Translations under genes and position numbers: made by a program
Shown: one piece after another, positions 22,560-34,700 of the stretch
Layout: the number at the start of each line of letters is the position of its first letter
How positions within the stretch are numbered: position 1 is the stretch's first letter
The notes under the pieces: model-generated
What the model was told of the DNA's origin: nothing
The model's input: only the letters and a program-made list of their open reading frames with translations
Databases searched by the model: none
DNA from: Cyanodermella asteris
Taxonomy: Eukaryota > Ascomycota > Lecanoromycetes > Ostropales > Stictidaceae
Reading direction: 5' to 3'
Assembly: GCA_900618795.1 (NCBI GenBank)
Contig: UYJD01000017.1
Coordinates: 700,596 to 764,595, forward strand
DNA length: 64,000 nucleotides

Positions 22560-23417
22560 AAGGACCCATCTTCTAGCTTGTCCATTGCTTGGCCGCGCAT
22601 CATCTCATACACGTAGCATTCTCCCATGAGCTTGTCTTTGCCATCACCACAGGGACGAACCACCAACGTAGTTTCAGCGCAAAACGGCACACCGCATACA
22701 TCGCCACGTCTGAGTTTCAACGGTCCGAGGCCCATATAGCCTTCTGATATTCGGAAGAAGGCCCGCAATGCACATGGAGCGCCCCTGTGTTGTCCATGAT
22801 CTTTCTTCCCGAGCTCTCACTACCAACCTGGAACTTGCTGCGATTCACCTGTCAATCCCGTTGACAGGTACTCGTTGAAGTCTTCGACATCTATTTCTCC
22901 GCCTCGGGTTGTCCACGATGGGCTAGCGATCAAGGTTTGACAGAACGCCTTCCAACGATCAATGAAGGAACAAGGCTGCGAGCTGTCGACTGCATGCAAT
23001 GAGTGCGTAGTCATGTCCAAGCCACACAATCACGCATTGCGTCTGACTATATATTCGATGCATAAGCAAGACCTGATGGTCGCGCTCGGGGGCATCATGT
23101 TGGTCGATGCATATTGCGTCTATCCATAGCATTCTCGACCGATAATTAAGCCGCAGATTCAGCAAAGCATCGAACAGATGGGATGTCACCGGAAGTGGTC
23201 TGCCGTTGCATTCAATCGTTGTCATGAGGCTGCTCCCAAAGCCGGTCTGCGGTTCTTGTCATACGTAGGAAATAGCCTCGAAGGAGGGATTGGACGGAAG
23301 CTCGACTTGAGACAGGTAACAATGCATTACGTCTTCGCGCCCAACCGGGAGGAGCTCTAAGATTCGAATGTTGTCGCCCGTCGTCAGCAGTTTGGCATGC
23401 TTATGCTTCGAACACAT
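22560..23417 (-). pseudogene. Decayed HET-domain (heterokaryon incompatibility) gene
   Basis: From an ATG at 23417 the frame reads IRILELLPVGRE, then EAISYV, then IECNGRPLPVTSHLFDALLNLR and MLWIDAICIDQ, which are the successive conserved blocks of HET-domain proteins, effectors of cell death when unlike fungal strains fuse. The Trp normally following SYV is a TGA (23259-23261). After VIVWLGHD the usual middle of some hundreds of residues is absent. A shifted frame gives FIDRWKAFCQTLIAS, and then another gives GYMGLGPLKLRRGDVCGVPF and LMGECYVYEMMRGQAM, the typical C-terminal blocks. The order is right but the gene is far shorter than full HET proteins, so I call a truncated pseudogene. A small intron near 22770-22830 might explain one of the frame changes. 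Confidence 0.7.
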
Positions 23418-24362
23418 TGAAGCATGTCGTGCTTGTCCTCAAATAGCTCTTTCGACAGGCAGCCGGTCTTTGACACAGGATACTGGTCCGCTGCCTGCTT
23501 GTTTAGGGAAATATTCTCACTTGTACTCGGCAATTTCGGTCACACGTCAAGTAGGCTATCGTCGCCGAGAACAGTAGTGATTTCGTTCATGATGTGAGGC
23601 TGTTGGCATAGTAGATGCCTGGAATCTGATAAAGTCCGCTAATGCTGAGACGCTCAGTGCAAAATAGGAAACAGGTTCAAGAGCCGTCAGGTCGAACACG
23701 CGAGTCGGCCTGCTCACTTACTGCCCCTCTTGGCTGAACAGACAAGGCTGAATCATTGTCAATGTTGGGATAGCGGCTGGCCAAAGCGACAAGTGCGCAT
23801 CTCGCCCACGCGGCGCAAACGCGATGAGCTTGAGGATCCATACTAGCAGCCCTTTGCGCTAGGTTCGTTCTTTCGGCTTTTGTGAGTGGCGAGTTCGCAA
23901 CGCAAGTGCAGAACGAAACCTGTCGACCCCAGAGTTTCATCGCGTGGGCTTAGTCATCCGAGATGGATGGACAAAGTTTGCGCAACGACTTCCTGTTTTC
24001 GACTTCGACCACGAAGCCACAGCTCGTACACGAGGGATCGACAACTCTGTCAAAACTAAGCCGTATGCGAAACGCTGACGAAGCTTCGCTGTGTCCACAT
24101 ATCGTATCTCCTTGTCTTTATTGGTCATCTTCTGTGCCCCGCTAGCGAAATGTCATGCCGATTAGCTCACTAACGGGGGCCAAAACCTTCGATGCTGCTT
24201 GAGCCATGTGCTTGAAATGTTCAGCCATTTATGTCACGAGATGAAGCTCGAGCCCGGTCAATGTTTAAAGCTGGGAGATTCCTCAATGATGAGAGTGATT
24301 GCATTTGCGCCGATTGTGCTCAGCTACCTAAGCCTTGCACGATCTTATTCATTCGAGTCGCC
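23418..24362. other. Intergenic, no supported gene
   Basis: Only short frames lie between the HET relic and the protease gene. One minus-strand frame (23677-23940) is open with an ATG but has no recognisable motif. The right end is the promoter of the sedolisin. Confidence 0.5.
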
Positions 24363-26537
24363 ATGATGCCTTTGCGGTTTTGCGTGCTTGATCTGCTCGT
24401 TCTCTTGTCATCCCTGACGCAAAGTGCTGCTGAGACCGTAGCTCGATACCGGATCCATGATCGCTCAACGCCTCATGCATTCAGCCACGTAAAGAGGCTC
24501 AGTGGTGACACTGTCCTGCCAATCACGATCTACCTTTCCCAGTCGAATATCGCTGAAGGCGCAACTCAATTGTCACAGATGTGAGACTTGACGGATCCCT
24601 CTGTCCCGCGATTTGCTAACAAAACTGCAAAGCGCTGATCCGGCATCGGCGAAATATGGCCAGCACTGGACTACGGACGAAGTCTCACGTTTCTTCGAAC
24701 CGAACACCTCAGAGATTGATAGGGTCAAAGCATGGCTGAACGACAGTAATTTTGACTCGACTCGTGTCAGATACTCCCGGGGTCGGAGCACAATCTCATT
24801 CTCAGCCACAGTCAGAGAAGCTGAGAACCTGCTGCACACGCAATTTCACCGATATTACGATGAAGTCTCGAATTCATATCTACAAGGTTGCGACGAATAC
24901 TCTATTCCGGCTCATCTGAAAGACAGCATTGACTTCGTTACTCCCACAATTCTCCACTGGCCTTCGGTCGCTACAGCAGCTCAGAGGCGCCACGAAAAGC
25001 GCAATCGCCGTAGCACGACCAAACCCCACTCGCGACTACCTGTGGCTCGAGATACCGGTGACTTGTCAAATTGCTCAAGTGGAGTCACTCCGAAATGTAT
25101 TTCCACGCTCTACAAGATTCCACCCTTCAACAACACTCCTCAGGATGGCAATTCTATGGGCATTGTCAACGCTCAAACTGGCCCTCTCAACCAATCCTAT
25201 TCGCAGCAGGATCTGGATTCGTTCTTCTCCATGTATTCCTCGGACATCCCACAAGGTACGCATCCGATCGCAGCCAGCGTCGATGGCGGCCGTGTCGAGA
25301 CGGAAGATCCCAAGTATAAAGGCAGCGAGGCTATGCTGGATTACTCCATGGCTTTCCCGATCGTATATCCTCAGACGATCACGGGCTTCGTCAACGGCCT
25401 TAGCTTCTCCCCCGATCTTTACGGCAACGACACATCAGTCTACAACCAAGGCTTCGAAGCTTTCCTTGATGCCATCGATTCGTCCTATTGCGAAAGCACC
25501 GGAGCGTCCAAGAATGCTAGCCTGGACTGTGGCAAGTACAAACCCACCAACGTCATCTCCGTCTCGTATGGCCACGCTGAATTCCAGATCAACTACAAAT
25601 ATGCTGTCCGTACCTGCAACGAGTTCATGAAGCTGGGTCTTCAAGGCATCACGGTCGTCGCGTCCTCAGGCGATGGTGGTATCGGGCACCCATGTGCCGC
25701 CAACGGCGTCTTCGCTCCTTCGTGGTAGGCCACATATGTATCGCGAGACAATGCACATTTTAAGCTAATGTATTTCGTCGCAGGTTTGCTTCGTGTCCGT
25801 GGGTGTTGACTGTAGGCGGAACGCAGCTACCAAGCGGAGCCGACGTCACAGAAGCCGATGTCGAAACAGGCTGGTCCATTGCCCCGGGCTTCGGTTCTGG
25901 CGGTGGCTTCAGCAACTACTACCCGATGCCCGATTACCAAAATAGCACCGTGAACGAGTACTTGGCCAACACGCAACTCAACTTCACCTCGTACGCAGAG
26001 TTCTCCAATCAATCCTCGTTGGAAGGTGACGGCATCGGTGACGGGAAGGGTGTGTTCAATCGTCTCGGCCGCGCATTCCCAGATGTCAGCGCTGTAGCAA
26101 ACAACCTGACTGTAAGTCACGTCCACATTCGTACTGGAACCATTAATGGGCTGTTATTCTGACATGATACTGTAGCGCTTCTACCAAGGGGAAGCCAACC
26201 TCGATGATGGCACTTCAGCCTCCGCTCCGATCTGGGGAGCGATCATTACGCGCATTAACGAGGAACGACTCCGCGCGGGAAAATCGACCGTTGGCTTTGT
26301 CAATCCTACCCTATACCAAAATCCACAGGTGTTGACCGATATCACGACTGGGAGCAACGATGGATTTTGCGCGCCAGGATTCCCGGCTACGAAAGGGTGA
26401 GCTGCACAGACATGCTACTGTATAACTCTGCGCTTTGAGAAAGCTTGTTGCTGACCCGACCAAGGTGGGACCCGGTGACGGGTTTGGGTTCGCCCAACTA
26501 CGAAAAGCTGCTCGACTTATTTATGAGCCTACCGTGA
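24363..26537 (+). CDS. Secreted sedolisin (S53) serine-carboxyl protease, 643 aa
   Basis: Five exons, with introns at 24581-24632, 25725-25783, 26112-26175 and 26397-26464 (52-68 bp). Each junction restores family sequence, for example QLSQ/IADPASAKYGQHW and APSW/FASCPW. Residues 1-21 (MMPLRFCVLDLLVLLSSLTQ) form a signal peptide. A propeptide follows, with the pro-kumamolisin landmark DPASAKYGQHWT and the VREAENLLHTQF segment. The mature enzyme carries the catalytic Glu and Asp in SEAMLDYS (E305, D309), the oxyanion region SSGDGG, and the nucleophile in DGTSASAP (Ser560). The C-terminal Ca-binding region GSNDGFCAPGFPATKGWDPVTGLGSP is intact. Sedolisins act at acid pH and many fungal ones are tripeptidyl peptidases; the subclass (TPP-like or aorsin-like endopeptidase) cannot be decided here. 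Extracellular protein degradation is the likely role. Confidence 0.93.
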
Positions 26538-26801
26538 GCTTACCGGGCTTAGGCGAGTGGCCTACACATGCACACGATCCAAGACACATCCATTAGAGCG
26601 AATGAGTATTGTGAATACTGTCCGATACAGTGCTCTCCGTCTGTCCATTCTCAACCGGGATTACAGACGTTCTCTGGTTTAAATCTGAATCATGCTCCGA
26701 TCAACTCGTGTACAACTCACTGCTCAACGCATCTTTGTATTGTCCATGGCGTTTTCATGTCATATAGACATTATCATTGCCAGTCGTGTCTTCTCCCCTA
26801 C

Positions 26802-27500
26802 CTAAGCACTATCAGGGTTCTGGTTACCATAAGTCTTTGGCACCTCCTTGACGTGAATCACAATCTCCTTGCATCCATTTCCGACCAGCGTTCCCCAGCT
26901 AACAACCTCGGCACCGTCAACCTCACACTTTGCGAACTTGAACGGCACGAACCCAAGCTGACAGAAAAGCACATCGATAAGGGGAATGACCTGGCACGTC
27001 GGCAGCGCATCCGCCTTGCCCGCACGCTTGTGCGTCCACCAGTTCGCCCAGCTCTCCAGCTGCACGACGCCGCCGGCCTTCAGCGCGGCTCCAAGCCCAT
27101 AGTCGCCCGCAGCAGGAGCAGACGCATTGTTGAGGGCAGCGATCTTGCCGGAGCTGTACGCGAACAGGTGTCTGCGCGGGCCGATGCCGAAAGTCCAGGA
27201 GCCGAAGGTGGTGAGGTCCGAGTGCGTCAGGTTGGAGATTGCGTTCCTGTTGTGCGGGACGCCCTTTGAGAAGAGGGTCTCGTTCAGGATGGTGAGGTCG
27301 AGCGAGTAGGCGAAGAGGGCAAAGTGCGTGGGGACGGGCAGATTCTTCTGGGACGGGGTCGGGAAGGAGGCAGGCAGGGAGAAGGGGTAGCTGGTCACGT
27401 TGCCGGCAGGGTCGATGTCGGGAGAGGCTGCGGATGCCGGAGCAGCCACGACGGCCGAGGCCAGGAGGCCGGCAGCGACGAAGGCTCGAGTGAACATCAT
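26802..27500 (-). CDS. Secreted glycoprotein-like protein, 232 aa
   Basis: Single exon. I start at the ATG at 27500 because it opens directly into a signal peptide (MMFTRAFVAAGLLASAVVAAP); the frame is open further upstream, but that part is not signal-like. The mature protein has about four Cys (PTCQVIP, LFCQLGF, FAKCEVDG, GNGCKEI) and several N-glycosylation sites (NVTS, NETL, NLTH, NASA). Core segments such as HFALFAYSLDLTILNETLF and FGSWTFGIGPRRHLFAYSSG suggest a compact beta-rich fold. I do not recognise a named family. It lies tail to tail with the secreted sedolisin, 264 bp away, but nothing shows a shared function. Confidence 0.8.
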   Translation of the reverse strand: MMFTRAFVAAGLLASAVVAAPASAASPDIDPAGNVTSYPFSLPASFPTPSQKNLPVPTHFALFAYSLDLTILNETLFSKGVPHNRNAISNLTHSDLTTFGSWTFGIGPRRHLFAYSSGKIAALNNASAPAAGDYGLGAALKAGGVVQLESWANWWTHKRAGKADALPTCQVIPLIDVLFCQLGFVPFKFAKCEVDGAEVVSWGTLVGNGCKEIVIHVKEVPKTYGNQNPDSA

Positions 27501-28427
27501 CTTGAGGGACGAGATGAGCTCTGACGATGAAAGTAGAGCTGGCTGAGCTTGACAAGTCTTTTGAGGAAAACGGATGCGGACAAGCGAAGCAAAGGAGAGC
27601 ACGTCCGTCGGCGAAACATTTATCTTGAGGTGTGCATAAGATTCTACTTCACCGAGATGCATGTGCTTCTAATGAGGTAGAGGTAATGGACTCTTCGGAT
27701 CGTCTTCAGTCCGTGGTCGCGCGCAAGGCACTCTCCATAAACTGGAGGCGGCTCTAAATTACATCCTTGAAGGAGCAGAGATCATCGCCTGGGCGAAAGC
27801 TTTATAGACATTGAGTTCGGGTCGCTTCGGCGCGACGGCGCGCCTTCGGCCGGTGTCGTAATTTCAACGGCTTCGCCCAACACGGCTCACTGCCCGCCTC
27901 CATTTGCTATCCACTCAGCAGCCTGCTCCCGACCGGTTGCCTCTCCGCACCACCGTTCCCAATTTTCGACTGGAGGGTATCGGCCTGGTAGGGCGAAAGG
28001 CCTGGTGATGCTGCAACCTTTCCCATGGGGATCGACCTTTCAGCGACGCCGGCTTCGAATCTGCTCCATCTTGCCTCTTGATATCGCTGCATGCGAGTGT
28101 TTATGTGCGGCTGAATCGCCGCTGCTTGATTGCATATTTCTTGTCTACTATATCCTCTCATCTGTCCGAGTCCTGCTTGTACTGTTGCGTGAGGCGTTTC
28201 TTCCGTGCCGTACGCAATACCGTCTGACCGTCCCAGCCTCGAACTGTTTGCTTATTTCTGCCTATTATCGTTGGTGTGCCTGCTGCGAACGAATGACTCC
28301 GACCTCGTTGCTCGAATGTGCTGAACAGATGTCACTGCGGATTGATACTTGAGCGCAGGTTGTCGTCGTCGCTTTAGCCGCGCCTTTGTGGTGCTGTTTG
28401 TGGCGCCTATCTTACCTTTCCGTCAAC
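27501..28427. other. Divergent promoter region
   Basis: This is the 5' region between the minus-strand secreted protein and the plus-strand PAP2 gene. A GC-rich stretch with small palindromes (GGCGCGACGGCGCGCC-like) lies at 27825-27860. I see no gene. Confidence 0.5.
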
Positions 28428-30919
28428 ATGGAGTTCAGCAAAAAGGTCGCAGGCTTGAGACCATCAGGCCGTGGGCTCAAGATTCTTCTCTCGTAAGTCC
28501 AGTATGCATGGTCACTTCGCTCTCGGCCAGGGGGGTTGACAGATTTCCCAGTTACCTACTCGACTATACAATCATCATCATCCTCTTTGGCGCAATCGCT
28601 GCGCTCAACTTCGCAACACCCTTCCAACAGCATTTCGCACTCCAAGACTACACATTACACTACCCTTACGCTGAACGGGAGCGAGTCTCGGATGCGCTTC
28701 TCTACGTCTGCTCCATCCTCATTCCCGCCCTCATCATTGGTCTCTGGACGCTCGTCGTTGATGCATTACTCGAGACTCAGCGAGCTCGCTCTGAAGGGCG
28801 GAGGACGTCTCCATACGCCAAAGCCGTTTGGGAGCTCAACGCTGGGTTTCTTGGCCTGCTTCTTGCCAATGTGACGGCCTACACTGTGACAGGCATCCTC
28901 AAGAACATTGTCGGCAAACCACGTCCAGATATCTTTGCGCGTTGCCAGCCGTACACCATATCTCTGAACTCGAGCGAAATGACTGGCCCGGTATATGGGC
29001 TTTTGAACTCGTCCATATGCACACAGACAGATGCAAGCATCCTCAACGATGGTTTCCGGTCCTTTCCCTCGGGTCATAGCTCATCTTCTTTCTCGGGCCT
29101 GTTCTACCTGACATTATATCTGGCGGGAAAGCTGCAACTCTTGGACCACCAGGGCCAGGTCTGGAAGGTCTTTGTCGTCTTGGTACCAACTGTCGGCGCC
29201 GCTCTAATTGCCGCAACTCGAACCATGGATGCTAGACATCATCCTTCCGACGTCATCGCTGGCTCAATCTTGGGCATCGTCTGTGCCGTCGTTGCTTATA
29301 GGCAGTACTTTCCGTCGATCGCAACGGTGGAACGCCTTGGCCGAGCATATACGTCGCGCAAAAACATTGGTAGCCATGACACAGATCCGTTGCGCAGATC
29401 GAAGCATGCAGAGAAGTGCCTAGACGATGACGAGAAGGCGCGAAGCCGTTCAAGAGGAGCCGAAGAACTCCAAAAGCCCCCCGCGTTGGTCTTGGAGCGT
29501 GCAGAACCGCCACCAGAAGAGGAAGCACGTCCTACACCCGCATCGACTAATCATACACCTCGTCCCTTGCGAGGACTAAACGGCTACATACTTGTACAGA
29601 ATCCAGAATCGCCTGACACGAACCTTTTGCCGTCACAATCGCCAGCCCACCTCCAAGTGGAGTCCTTGAGACCACCAATCACAGATTATCGCGATCGAAG
29701 CCCCAAACACAAGAAGAACAAGTCTTTACCTATTATGGTTTCGAAGCCACCACCATCCAGCTCAAAATTACTGGCCGAACCATCAACTCCAGGATCAACC
29801 ACACGTCTACCGGATTTCGGATTGTTTGCCTTTGACGAGCCTGTCAAATTCCGCGATCGGGCGATATCAAATCCCAAGAATCCCCGAGATAGCTTAGGCT
29901 TTTCCCCAATGACGCCTGACCAACATATTCGCGAGTTGAACTTCAGAAAGAATACACTTCAGCGACAGCGGACCATCAGCCAACCACTGTTGAGACCTCG
30001 GACTCCATCACAATACACCACACCGCGGATGCCCAGGCCGATTTCTCGATCGCCCACGCGGATTACCCAAACACCCCAACCATCCACCAGTTCACCACAG
30101 CCATCGTTCCATACTGCGGTCGGCATTGATGCCCCTTCACCATCTACTTCACAGCCCCTTTTGCACCCTCGATCAACAACATCGGTAGTGATGATTCCGG
30201 CGCCCCTCTCCAGACAAGATTACAGTCCTCCACGGATTCGGAGGCAAACAAGCCCTCCCAAACAGCGGGAGTCGGAAACGCAAGCGCCGCAAATCTACGA
30301 GTTGCAGACTGAGCGCAGTCCTGCCGGGTCGACAAGAGCACGGCCTCGGGCAAGTAGAGTCATGTTTGCAGTCGACAATGGGCCTGGCCATGTTGCTGGA
30401 GGAGGGCGAGATAAAGAGCTTCCCAAGCCACCTGACGAGCACGGCCTCGGTGACACCAGCAGTATGGAGTCCGAAGTCAGCAGAGGCTACACGCTCAACG
30501 GCGGAGCGGGTCCCTGCAGCTTGCACAAAAACACATCCTTACCCATTCCAGGCCACGATGTTCCGGGATCTCTGCCACAGAATCCTGTAGGACGTGACGA
30601 CGGAGAATACAGGGACTCGGCTTACAGAAATGTGTATGATGACGACGATGCTTGGAGTTTCACGCATTCGGCGGCGGACGAGTCGGATGTTGGCTTGAGA
30701 CCGACAGGTTATCAGGTGCGGGAGTTGACCGCATTGGATTTTGAGAGGACCAAAAACGATAGCTTCGAGGAAGAGGTTTTGCAGGCGGGTCGATTTGAAG
30801 AGAAAGATGAGGAGCAGGGATTGATCCGTTCACCTGGGAGAAGAAATGATCACAATGGTGATCTGGACGAGGGGTCGGTGGAATGTCCGCCGAGATATAG
30901 GGAAGATCCACGCATCTGA
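28428..30919 (+). CDS. PAP2-family lipid phosphatase with long tail, 810 aa
   Basis: Two exons: 28428-28492 and 28552-30919, with a 59-bp intron (GTAAGT, CCCAG). The spliced start MEFSKKVAGLRPSGRG joins to SYLLDYTIII, as in fungal diacylglycerol pyrophosphate / lipid phosphate phosphatases; reading through the intron gives no such N-terminus. About six membrane helices lie within the first 270 residues. The three catalytic motifs are present: KNIVGKPRP (139-147), FPSGH (H197) and TRTMDARHHPSD (R245, H251, D255), where the usual first Ser is Thr. The family removes phosphate from phosphatidate, lysophosphatidate or diacylglycerol pyrophosphate at membranes. From about residue 300 a tail of 500 residues is disordered and rich in Pro, Ser and Arg, with many SP/TP sites, presumably cytosolic and regulatory. 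Substrate cannot be told from sequence. Confidence 0.92.
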
Positions 30920-31797
30920 GCTCCTGTCGGATTAAAGCTTCAGTTTCTACAGCCAGATGCGGGTTTATAGCGGTAAAGGCCGTACTGTCACTGCCTCGAG
31001 AGTTGTGTGGTGCTCAACTAGTTAGTTGTATCGAGTGTACATGTATGAATACAATTCTTCAATTCAACTGGCAAATGACTAATCCACCTACAACTCCATT
31101 TTACATCTCCAAGCCAAGCACAGCTATGCCACTATGAATAGACATGTCCTGTTGGTTCGTTTCCTCAATCACGAGACCAAACCTCTTGCGACGCTGATTG
31201 CCTGAGCACCAAGTCGCTGAGGGATGGCATCCACGGCGTGTCCCATGCGTCGGGCCGCCATCAGCACAGCCGAACGGAGACAGGACCAATTGGAAGGGAT
31301 GCTCGACATCTCTACAAGCCGCCCCTGAGAGAGGCAATCTGCTCGGGGACGAGACCGGGCGATCACAGGGCCGAGGGGTGTTGAATAGGCGCCCATGTTT
31401 GAGTAATTGAGTGTTTGGGAGCAAAGTGCGCACTTTGTCTCAGCGGCTCGGCAGCCAATCAGCAGCTCGCATCGACTCCCCTCGGATCGCGCCCGACATG
31501 GCCTTATATCTATTTCCTACCGATTGCTTCCCGCTCCCACACGGCCGCCAGCGCGGTCGCGTCGAGCTCACTGACGCACCCAAGCATATCACCGTGAGCT
31601 GTCGCTGTTCCGTCAGGCTGAAGTGCAAGAATCCAAGCTGCGCATCTCACGCTTGTCACGCTGAGCCTCTGAGCTAGCGCGACTGCGGGGAAAGTGTACT
31701 GCGGCGACGCCTGAAACCGCGGAGCTCTCATCCACAAACTTTCTTGCTCTGCCACTCGACGACGGCAGAAGCCTTTTCTTTCTTCACTTGAAACATC
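30920..31797. other. Intergenic and promoter of WW/PhoD gene
   Basis: No gene is seen. A TTATATCTATTT stretch near 31505 is TATA-like but lies about 290 bp upstream of the ATG. The end is pyrimidine-rich (TTTCTTTCTTCACTTG just before the ATG). Confidence 0.5.
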
Positions 31798-34700
31798 ATG
31801 ACTGCCCGCGGCCTGCCCGGAAGCCCGGGTGACGAAATGTTCCTGGACCGCCCGCACGGCGCAGACTCTCCCACCATCGAGCCCCTGCGAGTCAACCGAT
31901 ATGCCTCCCCTCCGGCTCACGACCATCGCACAGGCTCTACAGACGGGAACAGGACAGGAGGGGGAAGCAGCAGCAGCAGTGGCCCAACGCGGACATTCCA
32001 GCCTCCACCGGGTGGCCTCAGCAGCCCTGCCCCGCTGCCTTATCCCGACTTCGATCCTCCTGCAGCCGCCCCGTTCAAGGCCGGCGCAAAGCTCCCATAC
32101 CCAGACCTGGACCCTCGCACGACTCCGCCCGCGTTGCCCAGATTCTCGCCACCACCGGTGTCGAGTCCCGGAAGCGCTGGTGTTCCGAGCTACCCCAGGC
32201 CGCAGCAGTCGCAAGCTGGAGGTCTGGCGGAACGGCGGGGAAATGCGCCCAAGCCGCTGCCTGACAGCCCAGGTCCAGACGTGCCGGAGAAGGAAGGTCT
32301 TTTCCAGCGGATGCCCAAGAGATCTCAAGATGACTCTCCGACTATTCCGGCTGCCGCGTCGGGAGCGGGTGGCTACGACTACAACAAGCAGTATTTCCCT
32401 CCTCCGTCATCTTCGTCGAGCAGACCTGCACAGCCTGCGGCCCTGAACATTCCCAGCCAGAATCAGAGCTCCATCAATCGTTTGGCAAGCACCGCTTCAG
32501 TCTCGACTACTCGTGCTTCGCGAGGCAGTCCACCGCCTCCAGAAACACCCATCGTTGCGCCCGATGACGGCGTCGGCGGAGGAATCGAGGCACGGTATGC
32601 TGCTGCCGGAATAGCTGGAACGGGGACTCTGACAGAACTACAAGCTCGCAATGCAGCTGCAGCGCAACGTCAGCAACAATACCAAGGCCGTGCCTCCAAC
32701 AATGGCTCACAAGCACCTCCGCAGAGGAGGTGGACACCCACAGAGGACCTCAGCAATCACCCTCACGGATCTCCCGTGACTTACCAGGGGCAGACTCCAA
32801 TATCTCCTCACATGCCGCAGCAGTTTCCGGGTGGGACCAGTCCAACATCGACAGCTGGTGGCCGCGCTCCAAGCACCCTCGAGCAGGACTTGCAAGGCCT
32901 TCAGGTTTCCAACGACCCGCCACCTGCGTACTCCAGTGTCTCCGGCGCAAACACATCCACGAGTTATCCGAACGAAAAGTCAAGACCTGCGACGACTGCC
33001 TCAACAGCCGCAGCCGCAGCCGCAGCAGCTGGAGCTGGTGTGGGAGCGGCCGCGGCGGCAGCACAGGTTGCAAAGCCCGATCCGAACGCAGGACATCCGG
33101 CATACGCCATCGAAGCTCAACATACGCCACAGACCCAGCAATCTCAGCCGGCACAGGCAGCGCCATCGACAGATCCGCATGCCGGGCTGGGATCTCCAAC
33201 GCCTTCAACGGCCACAAGCCAGGCCGCCCCGCCACCCCTTCCGGAAGGCTGGATCGCACACATCGATCCAAACTCAAAACAATACTACTATATCCATCTG
33301 CCGACCCAGTCGACGCAATGGGAGTTTCCTAAAGGGCCAACTCCGCTCAACTTGAATGATACCCCTGCATCGCCTGCTGTTTCTCACTTCAATAATCCTT
33401 TGCAGTCTCCGAGCGTTGTTTCCTTTAGCCAGAAGCCACTGCAATCGCCCATGTTCCCTCCTTCGACTCCTGGATATGCCGAGTCGGTAATGACCTTCCA
33501 GTCTGCTACGCCTACTTTGACTGGCTTTACTGGACCGCCTCCATCGTCTGGCGTAGAGGTCTACAAAGTGGTGCCAACCAATAGCGTCTACTTTGGACCC
33601 TATCTCCGCTACATCAATATGGATCTTGAGCGAGGACTCTGGCTCGGATCTATATTGTTGGTCACGGACAACCAGCAACCGCCCACGATTCACATTCATC
33701 CATCGGCTGATCTATCGCCCAATCCTAGACAGCTGAAAGCACAACCAATCAGCAAGCATCAACGGTGGACATTCTACCGCTACGACATTGATGTTCAGAT
33801 GGAAGATGGCGGATCCGTGAAATGGACATACGCCATTACCTCGCACTTGGGCTGCACGAGATACGAGTTCCTGGTAGCTGGCAGACACGAGACGAATTGG
33901 CGATTTGTGGCAACATCTGGTAACGACTTCCAGCTCAGTGTCAACGCAAATGACCGTGCAAAGTTGGGCGGTATCGGGTTCATGTGGAAAGACATCATGG
34001 CCAAGCATCAGGAATGTGGTGGTTTCCACACTCAGCTTGGACTTGGTGACCAAGTGTATGCCGATAGGATATGGCGCGAAGTTCCCCTGCTCAAACAGTG
34101 GCTGGCCATGAGCGGAAAGGAGAACAGGAAGAACGAGGCCTGGTCCGCCAGACTGGAAGAGGATGTTGCGCATGCGTATTTCCACTTCTGGACGAGTCAT
34201 TTTGATCAGCCTTACTTGCGAGAAGCATGGGCTCAGATACCGTCCGTGATGAGTCTCGGTGATCATGATATGTGAGTTGACTTTGCATATATTGGCGATG
34301 TGTTACTGACAGACACGCAGCTTTGATGGATTCGGCTCATACCCAGATTACATGCAGTTTAGCAATATCTTCAAGAACATTGGCCGCATCGCTATCGACA
34401 CATACCTCCTTTTCGCACACCACACTACTCTTGAAATCCTTCGCAATGTCTCCGACGACACTGACATCTCTACAATCACTGGCACTGGCTGGCATTACCT
34501 CAAATTCTTTGGCCCTGCCGTGACAGTTGTTGGTCCAGACTGCCGAAGCGAGCGCAGCCAGAGCCAAGTCCTTGCAGGCCCCACATATCAAGGCATATTC
34601 CCCAAAGTCGCAATGCTGCCACGCAGCGTACAGCACTGTATCTGGGTGCTACCGAGCCCAGTCGTCTACCCTCGCATGGAACAGGCGGAACAGCTTATGA

